Positions 11,361 to 20,579 are shown, numbered from the stretch's first letter. The stretch is 24,031 nt of DNA from Phlegmacium glaucopus (GCA_015039465.1 MU130698.1:473577-497607), one strand, 5' to 3'. Translations and numbers: made by a program. Notes: a model not told the origin generated them from the letters alone.

Positions 11361-13522
11361 TCAGAAATCGGTTATCACAAGATCAAAAAGCGAATGCTGA
11401 CCCCTTGAAATTTCTTTATAAAGTTTCTGGTCATCCGAAGGGTATTTTGAAGTGTTGGTATCTATTTTGATAGATATATTTTCACCCTAGAATATTCGTG
11501 AAGAATCAGCAAGACGTGGAACATCGGGAGCAAGAGGGTAAATGTATGTAATTTACCTGCACTGATCCCTTCTTGGGCAACTCTCGTAATGAGAGCGACA
11601 TCATGTCCACCGAGCCTTGATGAGATCCGCTTCTTATCATCTCACGAACGTTGAGTGTGGAAAGCAGTGAGTTGGTGTACACTGGGAAGTTGAGTTGGTA
11701 AGCGTGATTGATAAGTCCGATCTAGACATTTGGAGTACTTACGACGACCAAGGCAGAAGAAGAATGAGATGTAAATGAAGGTGTTGCCCGCAACGAGAAT
11801 CTCCAAAAAAATTCTAAGCCAAGCGAGTTCGAGGATGAAGGGAAAGTACACACCGAAACCATAGAAGCCAGGGCGAAAAGACTACATGTAGGTGTCGTAC
11901 ATTTATTGAGTCTAGTAGACATATAAATAGTGAATATTTCTGCTCACCTGGTGATTAAACCGGTATTAACTGAGAATAAAATCTGAAAATAGATTTCGAG
12001 TTATAACATGAAGGCCGCTAAGAAGAGAACAGAACAGGGAACGAAAATAGATACCAGTTTGTTGATGAGGGTGTCTGATCTGAGTAAATACGAAGATCAT
12101 GAGCTTTGGAGGTTATGCATAGGAAAGAAGTGACTTCACTTTCGGAATCCAGTTCGCGACAAGTTTAAGAGGGTGCAGAGCATAGCTGCGATTAACAAAT
12201 CGGTGGCAGCTCCGAGGATGTTGACGGAGATAGACTCGCGCTTGTGAAGATAGTATCAATATGGAAATTTATGGCATATAGATGATCTATTACCTTGATT
12301 TTGGTGAGGGAGGCTAAATCTTTGAAATGAGCGCTGCAGGAAAATGTGAGCAAGAACTAAAGTAGGGGAAGAATTCTACTGACGCCTTGGCAATATAATC
12401 TTCACGTTATGAGTTAAACCATGACAGAAGCTCGACATGAAATGCAACGTACATACAGAACTGCCTGTGTGGTAACTAAGATGAGTATGATCCATGGAAC
12501 ACTCAAAAAAGAAGGTGGCCGTACCAAAACTGGCAAGCACCAATATCATCTTTTGTTAGCAACAGTCGGTACGTCAGAAGACAACATTGCAAGTCAACTA
12601 ATGATGCCACTCACCGAGCTACCGGCTAAATATATATTTCCGCCGCTCACTATAGGAAGACGAACATCAATGATCAAGGTTTGGTCATATGATACGACAA
12701 CGTACATCGCCATATGCGCATCGTAAGGAAGCTATGGAAGTGTCATCCCGATGTTCGGCGCAAAATGTAATGCTAAACGCACCTTTGTACTATCAACGCC
12801 GTCATTCCCTGCAGAGAAATCAATAATTTGTCTTCGTTATTGAATGTAGATTGTTACTAACAGTGAATATGACTGAGATCTGTATGGTAGTGAGCAAACC
12901 AAGGAAAAATGGTCACCGGACATATCTCACCTCTACACTCCTACGTTCGGAAGATGGAATCAAAATTCTATTTTGCTCCAAAGATATCACAGAACTCTCA
13001 CCAGATATGTACCGGTTGTGCTGCATTTCCCCAGTTTGTGATACTGAACGTGTAGACTGTAATCGCCACATCAATCAATGCCGCCCCAGGAGCGTTGCGG
13101 TTAGGGAGGTACACACCTAGGTGGGTTACCGCAACTTGATTGATGGTATCAAGTACCATAAGAAGGGTGACCTAGACATAATTCAATATCATAATAGACA
13201 TGGATCGAGCCGCTTACTGTAAGCTTGATATACCAAGGGTCATTCTGATTTGTAAAGTAATACAAAGTTTGAACGCAAGAGACTGGAAAGTGGGATGAGG
13301 TCGTATCCATGATTTGGCACAGCAATATATGTACCTCCATATAAGCTGCCAAAATCGATTAGAACCTCGCTGAAAACGAGCAGATGAAAAACGTACGCTG
13401 CTGCAACAACTACGCTGATGAAAACTGCACCATAGCTATAATAACCAATATCCATCGATCATCGATATATTTGCATTGTCAAGGACGAACGACACTAACG
13501 TGTTATCCAAATCTGGCAACAT
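11361..13522 (-). CDS. DUF6534-like seven-transmembrane protein, paralogue C (multi-exon)
   Basis: Third copy, minus strand, a direct repeat of B with a period of about 3.9 kb. The start at 13522 gives MLPDLDNT. Then YGAVFISVVVAAALYG, VSCVQTLYYFTNQNDPWYIK, VTLLMVLDTINQVAVTHL, VYTFSITNWGNAAQPVHIW, GMTALIVQ, SFLTMRIWR, AHFKDLASLTKIK, RESISVNILGAATDLLIAAM, KSDTLINKL, ILFSVNTGLITS, LFALASMVS, ILVAGNTFIYISFFFCLGR and VYTNSLLSTLNVRE follow. The last exon ends ...LFDLVITDF. All placed exons are open with GT-AG borders, except one weak acceptor before ILVAGN. The region around 12400-12560 has the same unresolved phase as in A and B, so it probably holds an exon arrangement I could not solve, not a mutation. 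Confidence 0.78.
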
Positions 13523-13624
13523 TGCAGAAGATTGTGGGGAGTGAGCGTTGAGCACTGAGCTCGCAAGGTAGCTTAGAGATGTGGGGAACTTAGCAATTGC
13601 AGCGTGTGGTTTTCAATATCGAGG

Positions 13625-13631
13625 TCTTTAT
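13625..13631 (-). promoter_or_regulatory. TATA box of gene C
   Basis: On the minus strand TATAAAG is followed by ACCTCGATATTGAAAACC, matching gene A almost base for base. It lies about 100 bp before the start codon of gene C. Confidence 0.5.
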
Positions 13632-14030
13632 AAAATTTAGACTCTGGATAATTCCGGGCATAATCGATTTCCACGTATGTGTGGGGTGGCGTCGAATGAC
13701 TGGATTCCCTTCAGGGTCAGTCAACAGAACGTTAGGTTTGCCCTTTTTTAGTTTTAAATAATATGTCTCTAACCTCAAAGGAAGTTTCAGGTTTCAAGTT
13801 TTGAATAGCACAATGTGTGCTTGAACTCTATGGGGAATCACGTACCAATTATAAGATGGTAAGGGACAGGTAAGGACCTAGGGTCAAATTGAAGTAGAAT
13901 TGAGTTGTGGTTGACGGCTAGTCTGCTGCGACTGTCGGCCTTGCCACCAGTCGGCAACCAAATGAACAATCCTTCTGCCGGCGGGAAGTCACCGAAATGA
14001 CCATGGTACTCGTTTTCACGTATACTTGCT

Positions 14031-14048
14031 TACACCATGCACGGTGTA
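14031..14048. promoter_or_regulatory. 18 bp dyad upstream of gene C
   Basis: TACACC, a 6 bp spacer and GGTGTA form a perfect inverted repeat. The gene B copy at 10035-10052 has one changed arm base, and gene A keeps only TACACCG...GTAAGC. A protein-binding role is inferred from conservation and symmetry only. Confidence 0.3.
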
Positions 14049-15210
14049 TAGAGCCGAATCATTGTCGAAGCCCCAGACTTAAGCGTTTCGGGATGCTACT
14101 CAAGAGCTAAGAAGTCAGAATGAGCTCCGATTGAGCAGAGCTTTCGAGCCATCTGATTTTTTCCCCCGAAATTTTAAGTTTGAAGAACAAAAACTTACCC
14201 TAAAAGTGGGGGTCAGCAATCTCAGGCAGTGTGACGTACCGTAACATCACGGCGTGACATCACGGTCACCCTCAAATAAGTGACCCACGGAAATTGTGCT
14301 TTCCACAATGGCTTGCAGCCCAGCCTGGGTGGTTTTATTAAATAATAAGTATCAAAACAATTTAATTTGAGGTTTTAAATGTTTGTAGGAGGTATAGATG
14401 TTGCTGAGTGACAGTAATCCTTGCCAAAAGTGCTAAATTAAAAAAGCTAAAATTGAAGCTTTATAGACTCTGCAGGAAGCCATTTAAACAACAAGCTCTG
14501 GTGAGATAAAATGTTTCTTATGTATGGAACCTTAATTCCTCTTGATTACTTTTTTTACATAATAAATTTTAGTGAAGATAGCAGTGTAATTTCCATAAAA
14601 GGAAGATTTAAAAAATAAGGAAAAATATTTTGATCAAGAGATATTGTCCAGATTGATGAAAAAATGATACTTTGTTATTGGACTGAAGCACCATATTGAG
14701 TTCCTGATAGTGTCTATAGACAATTTCTGTTTGTGCTGCCAAATTCAGCCTGAGAGCTGCTTTGTAAGCAGCTCTCATCCACCAATCTGACTTCCTTTCA
14801 CTTCTACCTCCACCATATTGTTCTCTCATCTGTCCTAGCTATCAAATATTGTTCATTTAGTCATATAGTGTTGGTAAACAAGCCTATTCTACCTCTAAAT
14901 TATACTTAGCTTTCAAGATTTAGCTCTGATCTGTTAGGGGACACTCAATTTCAACCTTAGAATCATACATCCCGCCTTTCTGACGACCTCTGACCTTCCG
15001 TCCAACTCCGCTTCCGTCACCCTCCGCTTCCGTCACCGGTTTACTCCGGAACCCTGTAGTTCCACTCCGACTCCGATCCTCCATTTCGCTCCATCTTTTA
15101 TTTCTATTTTTCACATCACACCACTTCGTATTTAATTAATTAATTATTAACATATCATTCCTTTATTTATTTTATATCTCCATTATGTCCATATTAGTAC
15201 TTAAATACCC

Positions 15211-15260
15211 CCAGCCTAGCAGGGATCCCCATCCTTTCCTCTTTGGATCCCCTGCTAGGT
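15211..15260. repeat. Hairpin module upstream of the E1 gene
   Basis: CCTAGCAGGGATCC is followed after about 16 pyrimidine-rich bases by GGATCCCCTGCTAGG, nearly perfect inverted arms. The same structure with the same loop core (ATCCTTTCCTCTTT) is at about 21626-21667 inside hAT-2. A third single arm, GGATCCCCTGCTAG, is at about 15303-15316. Confidence 0.6.
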
Positions 15261-15521
15261 AAGTCACTTGTAGATATCTTTTCTGAAATATTATTAACTT
15301 TGGATCCCCTGCTAGCTTGACTAAGTCAGCGTCGCAGTTGCCCTAACATGATCTTAATCTGATTGGACTGATATCCTGGTATTGCAGTTTTTGATATCTA
15401 AAAACATGTAAGTTTTAATTTCCTTATGTTTCTCAAGTATATTAAAGCTCTAACTGTTCAAAACTTCAATCTACAGTTACAATTCACCAAATTTCCTCAC
15501 ATTTTTACCTTTTGACCAGTC

Positions 15522-16590
15522 ATGCCCCCAAGAGGAGCTCGAGCCCGAACAGCTAACCTTGAAAATCTCCAAAAGGCAAGAGATGCTAACCTTCTAAAAG
15601 ATCCTGCAGCTTCAGCTTCAGCTTCTGCTTCTGCAAACTTTGAGAGTACAGTAATTCAATATCAGCAGCAACTTGCAGATATGGAGGCTCAAATTACTTC
15701 TCTTGAAGTTGAGCTAGAAAAGTCTCATGAGCAGTGTTCTAAATTCTCAGAGCTTCTGGAGAATGCTCAAAAATATATTGAGCAGTTAAGATCTGCACTT
15801 GAAGTTGAAAAGGATTGTTACAAAGATCTTTATCGCCAGTTGCAAAATGAATGTCATGCTCTTAGTTGCATTCTGTACTGGAGCACTGGTGACCTGGAAG
15901 TGTTTCACATCTGAATTTGCACCTGGTGGCTTAGTTGATAAGGCTACACAGGAAGAAAGAGATTTAGCATGGATGTCTTCAACTAATGATATTAATGAAG
16001 GAGCACTGGGATCATTCCGTGTTCTGATGCGGCATCAACCTCAACTTACTCTTCTACAATACAATGCACAGACAATGTTCTTCTGGAACAATACTGGGGC
16101 ATTTATGAATGAAATGTTCTCAGATACAACTCATCAATATATCTGAGCAGTTTCAAGAGAGAGAGATACTTCTGAGAAGGAGTGTCTTGAACAAATTGTT
16201 CAGCATACTGAGGAGAAAATTGCCAAGAAGGTAGCTGCTAAAACAAAGCATACAGAACGTGCAGTTCAAGTTGCAGATCGTATTTCCAAAGTTGCACTAA
16301 TTTTCAAGGAGGATGAGATTGACAAGCTGAAAGGAGAAAAACTGAAGGATCATTTTCAGGCTTTCAAGAAAGCAGGTGCTCCAAATCTTGGCACAATTAA
16401 CAGCAAGTCAAAAGTTGCAGAGAAGAGAGAAGCTATCAAAGCAGCAATCAGATCATATAACAAGGGAGAATGGAAATTGTCACCAAAATATGTAGATCCT
16501 AGAATACAGACTGAAGATGAAGGAGAGGTATTTGATGGATATAATGATTTTCACTCCTCAGATGAGAATAGTGGTTGGGAGGATGAATAG
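15522..16590 (+). pseudogene. Broken E1 gene of unassigned transposon-like family
   Basis: The N-terminal part (15522-15914) starts MPPRGARARTANLENLQKAR. It has an Ala-Ser repeat coded by GCTTC/GCTTCT units and then a coiled coil (QQQLADMEAQITSLEVELEK...). The frame then shifts, and the downstream frame reads ERDLAWMSSTNDINEGALGS, FRVLMRHQPQLTLLQYNAQT and MFFWNNTGAFMNEMFSD, up to a TGA at 16144-16146. It continues open to TAG at 16590 with a basic helical part, FQAFKKAGAPNLGTIN and an acidic tail. From memory, the TNDxxEGALGS part resembles the C-terminal region of long hypothetical transposon-associated proteins in agaricomycetes. That is not verified. The middle of such a protein appears deleted. 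Codon use is AT-rich compared with genes A-C. Confidence 0.55.
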
Positions 16591-16850
16591 TAATTTAGTA
16601 ATGCTAGTTAGATGAAGATTTCTCCTTGTTCTCATTTTTGAACCATATTTTAGGTACCATTTCCGCCCCCAAGCATCTGAAAGTGTTGTACAGCTTATAA
16701 ATATACCATATCATGCTTTATACAGTGAAAAAATCTTGTGAAACAGTGCAGAACTCGTTGAAAACATGTTGTACCAGGTTTTGTGACCAGTTGTGTGATG
16801 TGACATGACAAAACATTGCCACAGCTATATGTGACATTGCCGACCCCCAT

Positions 16851-17387
16851 AAAAAGTTCAAAGCAGAAATCAAGAAGCATTGGGATACAACGGACAACAG
16901 ACCTATCACTTGGTTTTTAGGATTTGAGATCAAACGTGATCGGAAAGCTAGAACGATATCAATTAATCAATGTGCCTACATTGAATCTATGGTTGACAAG
17001 TCTAGACTCACCAATGCAAAGCCAGTAACTACACCAATGGAACCTGGAGCCCAATATTCGACTGACCAATGCCCATCTTCCGTTAATCAAAACTCCCAAA
17101 TGCAAGGAATACCGTATAGCGAGGCGATTGGCAGTGTCCTTTGGCTGGTTGTTGTATCAAGACCCGATGCGGCCTATGCAGTCGGTATATTATCTCAATT
17201 TATCCAGAACCCTGGGATCGCACACTGGGAAGGATTAAAAAGGGTCATTAGATACTTGGGATCAACAAAATCATATTGGCTTACCTTTGGAGGTCGATTG
17301 AATGTGTTTGTAGAGGGGTACTGCGACACAGATTGGGCGAGTCAAAAGCATTGTCACTCAATATCCAGGTACTTGTTCCATTTTGGG
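16851..17387 (+). pseudogene. Copia Pol, RT C-terminus to first part of RNase H
   Basis: The frame reads KFKAEIKKHW, then TWFLGFEIKRDRKARTISIN and QCAYIESMVDKSRLTNAKPV. The copia landmark GSVLWLVVVSRPDAAYAVGI follows, then the first RNase H acidic region VEGYCDTDWASQ. It breaks at FHFG at the target site of hAT-1. The frame is open throughout this part. Upstream Pol domains are missing because the segment begins at the E1 terminus. Confidence 0.85.
17380..17387. repeat. 8 bp target duplication of hAT-1, left copy
   Basis: ATTTTGGG here is repeated exactly at 19846-19853 on the other side of the element. One copy restores the copia phrase FHFGQG. Confidence 0.92.
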
Positions 17388-18239
17388 TAGCGATGCCAAA
17401 GTTCGGTTCAGTTCGGTTCTTCAACCATTTTTGAAGAACCGAGAACCGAACCGAAGGGTCCCCTGCTGAACTGAACCGGAACCAGAACCGGAACCGATAG
17501 AACCGGTTCTCACAGTTCAGTTCAGTTCTAGAACCGGTTCGGACCGTCGAACCGATAACAATATTAACAAAAAACCTTGTAAACCTTGAGAATGTGTTTT
17601 CTCCATTCAATTTCCTTACATTTTTCTCTTTTGGTGGTAATACATATTGTTAATTCATTATTACATACACATAGTAGCCTACTAAAATAAACCCACAGTG
17701 GGTTGTTGTTGCTCTTATCGTAGCCTATTGAAAGAAAATAATAGCTCATTTGTAAAGTTGTCGTTTGCTTGGTCATTCAGTCGTTCGGTCATTTGTTCAT
17801 AGTTGTCGTTTGTTCGTAGTTGTCATTTGTTTATTGTCGATCGTCGTCATTATTCAACCATCATTCATTTGTCGCCATTTATCTGTCGTAGTTTTCATTA
17901 GAATTAAATAAAAATTAGAAAAAAACCTCACAAGAGGTTGTTGCGGGTGGTGGGGATGTTCTTAGGTGTTTCTTGGATAGGTCCTGGGCGTCATACGCAT
18001 CGTATACGTCATATGTCAATCGTAGCTGTCCATAGAGTTAATAAAAGATAAAGAAAACAACTGGTGGGCGTTTGAAACAAGGGCATGGGCGTCTAACAGG
18101 AGGGTCGTAGTGGTGCAAGTGATGGTCGAGTTGTGGTCCTCGCCGTCGTTCGACATGGTGATGGTTGTTGTCGTCGGTAGTGGTGGCTGCAAGCGAGCGG
18201 TGGTCTGCTATGGCCGTCGCCATCGTTTGGCATTCATTG

Positions 18240-18724
18240 TTCATCGTTTGTCTGTAGTAGTTTATATTAGATTTAAATTTAAATTTTAAAGGAAATACCG
18301 GCGAAGGTAGGTACCAGTGCTTGTCATCGTTCTGCTCGGCATTCGTCCATTCATTGTCCCTGGTTCATTCGTTCATCGTCGTTTGTTTATGTTCATTCAT
18401 CCATTTTTGGTGTTTGTTGTTTGTTGTTTGTCTGTAGTAAGTTATATTAGATTTAAATTGAAATTTCTAAAAAAATACCGGCGAAGGTAGTACTGGTGCT
18501 CGTCATCGTTGTGCTCGGCATTCGTCCATTCATTGTCCTTGTTTCAATTGTTCATCGTCGCTTGTTTATATTCGTTCATCCATTTTTGGCGTTCGTTGTT
18601 CGTCGTTTGTCTGTAGTAGGTTATATTAGATTTAAATTGAAATTTTTAAAAAAAATACCGGCCAAGGTAGTACCGGTGCTCGTCATCGTTGTGCTTGGCA
18701 TTCATCCATTCATTGTCCTTGGTT
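18240..18724. repeat. 180 bp tandem repeat in hAT-1, about 2.7 copies
   Basis: Units begin at TTTGTCTGTAGTA near 18247, 18427 and 18607. Each contains TTATATTAGATTTAAATT, AATACCGGC, a GGTAGTACCGGTGCT variant and GGCATTCRTCCATTCATTG. The units differ at scattered bases, so the array is not very recent. The GTTGTCGTTTG/GTTCATTCG-rich stretch 17754-17900 is of similar composition. Confidence 0.8.
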
Positions 18725-18749
18725 CGTAAGTGGAGACTTGGAATCCATG

Positions 18750-19546
18750 GGTAGCCTGATCAATGATGATAGTTGAGTAATTACGGATGTGATGGGCTAC
18801 ATGGAACACCTGCATTAACGCTGGCGGCTGGAACACTTACAGGAGTGAGATCATTGATTGCCAAAGTGGGAACCGAAGTAGAGACTCGAAGGTCATGGGG
18901 AGTCTGATCAATGACGATGGTTTAATACTTAAGGATGCGATGAACGAAGTTGAACGCTCACAGTAATGCCAGCAACTTGAATAGCTTGTGTGCTTGCAGC
19001 TGCAGCAGTAAGGGGACGGATAGCATGGGAATCAGCGGTGCTGGTGTTGATGGTCGACGTCGAAGTTGCTGGTTCAGGGCTTGAACCCGGGGCATCGTTG
19101 TTTGTTATCCGCTCATTCATTCATTCGTCATCTGTCTCATTCGTTCATTCGTCGTTATCGTGCGTCATTGCTGGGTCTGGTGATCATCAGCGAAAGCCGA
19201 GAACACATTGTGTAAGCAACTCACCGAGAGATTTTGTGCCAATTCCAGCGACTGGAACACTTACAGGAGCAAGATCATCGATTGCCAAAGTGGGAACCGA
19301 AGTAGATGGGTAGTCTGATCAATAACGGTGGTTAAATGCTTGAGGATGCGATGGGTGAAGTTTAATGCTCACAGTACTAATGTCAGCGACTTGAATAACT
19401 GCGCCAGCTGCAGCTTTAGCAGGCACGGATAGCATGGCATCAGCGGTTGTTTTGATGGTCGATGTCTGTTCGGACCGTCAGAGATGAAGTTTGTCGGCGT
19501 CATTGCTGGAGTCGTTGACATTGTTGTCACTTGTATTTGTTGACAT
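18750..19546 (-). pseudogene. Ser/Thr/Ala-rich minus-strand coding remnant in hAT-1
   Basis: Read on minus, a short frame starts at 19546 with MSTNTSDNNVNDSSNDADKL and stops at 19478. Continuing frames give TIKTTADAMLSVPAKAAAGA, VIQVADISTVSIKLHPSHPQ and VPTLAIDDLAPVSVPVAGI. The second copy gives related peptides (STADSHAIRPLTAAAA). Low-complexity N-termini like this occur in retrotransposon Gag proteins and also by chance. The family is not recognised. Stops and frame changes make it non-functional as it stands. Confidence 0.3.
18828..19467. repeat. Diverged direct duplication in hAT-1, period about 424 bp
   Basis: CTGGAACACTTACAGGAG...CAAAGTGGGAACCGAAGTAGA starts at 18828 and again at 19252. 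Both copies run on through CTGATCAATRACGRTGG and CATAGCAT-type phrases to TGATGGTCGAYGTC. The sequence between the copies (about 19064-19251) is not duplicated. Confidence 0.7.
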
Positions 19547-19845
19547 CGCTAAGGGTTGATGTCTTTCAAGCTCCGACTGCCAAAATGTCGGGTCCAGCGC
19601 CTAATACCAGTATTTTATAGATTATAAAATCAATTCTCGACAGAAAATTTAGGGGAAAATACTACCAGAAAGTTCGGTTCGAACCGGTTCGAACCCGGTT
19701 CTCAAAATTTTAAAAATCTGAGAACCGAGAACCGGACCGACAGCCCAAGATTCTTGGACCGAACTGAACTGAACCTGAACCGACGGTTCGGTTCTTTCGG
19801 TTCTCGGTTCTTGCGTCAGTTCGGAACCGAACTTTGGCATCGCTA

Positions 19846-19853
19846 ATTTTGGG
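19846..19853. repeat. 8 bp target duplication of hAT-1, right copy
   Basis: ATTTTGGG, identical to 17380-17387. Confidence 0.92.
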
Positions 19854-20249
19854 CAAGGCGCAATATCTTGGAGTTCAAAGAAACAACATATCATTGCGTT
19901 GTTGAGCACAGAAGCCGAATACATTGCACTTACTCACGCAGCCAAGGAAGCCTTGTGGATGAGGAGCTTCGTAAACAAGATGTGAGGATTGAAGCCGGGA
20001 CCTGTTCCAGTCAATTGTGACAACCAAGGTGCATTAGCGCTTGCGAAAGACAACAAATTCCACTCGAGGACCAAGCATATTGACCTGCAATATCATGTTA
20101 TTAGAGAAATCATACAGGACAACAAGATGGAAATAAATTACATACCGACCGACAAGAATGCCCCAGACATTTTCACCAAGGCATTAGCGAGACCAAAGTT
20201 TGTGCAGTTCATCAAGAGACTGGGTCTAGGGGAGTTGAAGAAGAAGTGA
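19854..20249 (+). pseudogene. Copia RNase H, C-terminal part
   Basis: Directly after the target duplication the frame continues QGAISWSSKKQHIIALLSTE, AEYIALTHAAKEALW and RSFVNKM, then a TGA at 19983-19985. It resumes GLKPGPVPVNCDNQGALALA with SRTKHIDLQYHVIRE, and INYIPTDKNAPDIFTKALAR follows. The Glu of STEAEY and the Asp of NCDNQG are RNase H catalytic-type residues. The TGA stands where related copia proteins usually have Arg, so it is consistent with CGA to TGA decay. The frame ends at 20249, a normal distance before the 3' LTR. Confidence 0.87.
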
Positions 20250-20379
20250 CTTTCAAACTCAGTCATAACGACAACAATAACCTCCATCGTGTAATTGATA
20301 ACCCGATCAGCACATGTGTCATCACATGACAGACGTGCACATAATTTAGGGCATCAACAGTGTTTCGCTCGAGGGGGAG

Positions 20380-20579
20380 TGTTGAAATATATGAGTATCA
20401 CCCGTTGATTGTTGTCCAGGTATTTTATCTTATCATTTTTTATCTATCATTTTGGATCATAGAGTACATTACATAATCACATTTGTTTAAGTCACGGATT
20501 TACTTTCCTACAAGTCTCAACTTTTATTCTAAAGTTGAGACTTACTATTTCTTTGCTCTAGCTGTGAAATATTCTAACA
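20380..20579 (+). repeat. 3' LTR of the truncated copia element
   Basis: It starts TGTTGAAATATATGAG just after a purine-rich tract and ends TTCTAACA, the expected TG...CA borders. It shares TATCACYCG, TATCTTATC words and the AGTCTCAACTT hairpin (20513-20542) with the LTR at 947-1245. The two elements therefore belong to related families but are clearly not identical. The end is inferred from the TTCTAACA terminus and from where E2 coding similarity begins. Confidence 0.7.

Larger units (their letters stand above)
13523..14206 (-). promoter_or_regulatory. Upstream region of gene C, truncated by element E1
   Basis: It carries the conserved TTGCCGACTGGTGGCAAGG and second GCCGAC word, CCCCATAGAGTT, and a perfect dyad TACACC-ATGCAC-GGTGTA at 14031-14048. 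The block ends at CCTAAAAG (14199-14206), where the inverted repeat of E1 begins. The unoccupied equivalent is near 10203-10211. Confidence 0.55.
14207..16849 (+). mobile_element. DNA-transposon-like element E1
   Basis: The ends are inverted copies: TGGGGGTCAGCAATCTCA at 14207-14224, and the complement of TGGGGGTCGGCAATGTCA at 16832-16849 (16 of 18 matching). A GTGTGACG / TGACATGACA-type subterminal motif lies just inside each end. The interior carries one broken gene (15522-16590). The left flank is the spacer upstream of gene C and the right flank is copia RT sequence, so the two flanks come from different targets and no clean target duplication exists (CCTAAAAG versus TAAAAAGT). I cannot assign a superfamily. 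It is probably non-autonomous, since no recognisable transposase core is present. Confidence 0.55.
17388..19845. mobile_element. hAT-1: non-autonomous hAT-like element
   Basis: 2458 bp, bounded by a perfect 22 bp terminal inverted repeat that begins TAGCGATGCCAAAGTTCG (17388-17409 and 19824-19845) and by an exact 8 bp target duplication. TAGNGATG-type ends and 8 bp duplications are typical of the hAT superfamily. Both ends have dense GAACCG/CGGTTC arrays (17398-17545, 19668-19835) with palindromes such as AGAACCGGTTCT (17499-17510); these are candidate transposase-binding sites. The interior holds a 180 bp minisatellite and a duplicated segment of about 424 bp with Ser/Thr/Ala-rich minus-strand frames. 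No transposase is visible. Confidence 0.88.
16850..20579 (+). mobile_element. 5'-truncated Ty1/copia element (RT end, RNase H, 3' LTR)
   Basis: This is the 3' half of a copia retrotransposon. It starts abruptly at the right end of E1 inside the reverse transcriptase region and ends with an LTR. Integrase, the catalytic YxDD part of RT, Gag and the 5' LTR are absent. A purine-rich tract (GAGGGGGAG) precedes the LTR at about 20371-20379. The coding part is split by hAT-1. The right flank is an E1-type gene fragment (E2), so this copia probably inserted into E2. Confidence 0.8.

Noticed and set aside
15522..16590. Assignment of the E1 gene to the KDZ transposase superfamily
   Set aside because: No catalytic core or cysteine cluster is visible; the similarity I recall concerns only the C-terminal region and cannot be verified here.
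14199..16857. Target duplication for E1 from TAAAAG / TAAAAAG
   Set aside because: The left flank is spacer DNA and the right flank is copia, so the similarity is a short A-rich coincidence and not a duplication of one target.
16695..16933. Minus-strand open frames near the right end of E1
   Set aside because: They span the E1 terminus and enter the antisense of copia RT; no family features.
17281..17610. Minus-strand frame rich in RTEPNF-type repeats at the left end of hAT-1
   Set aside because: It is the translation of the GAACCG array and crosses the element border into antisense copia.
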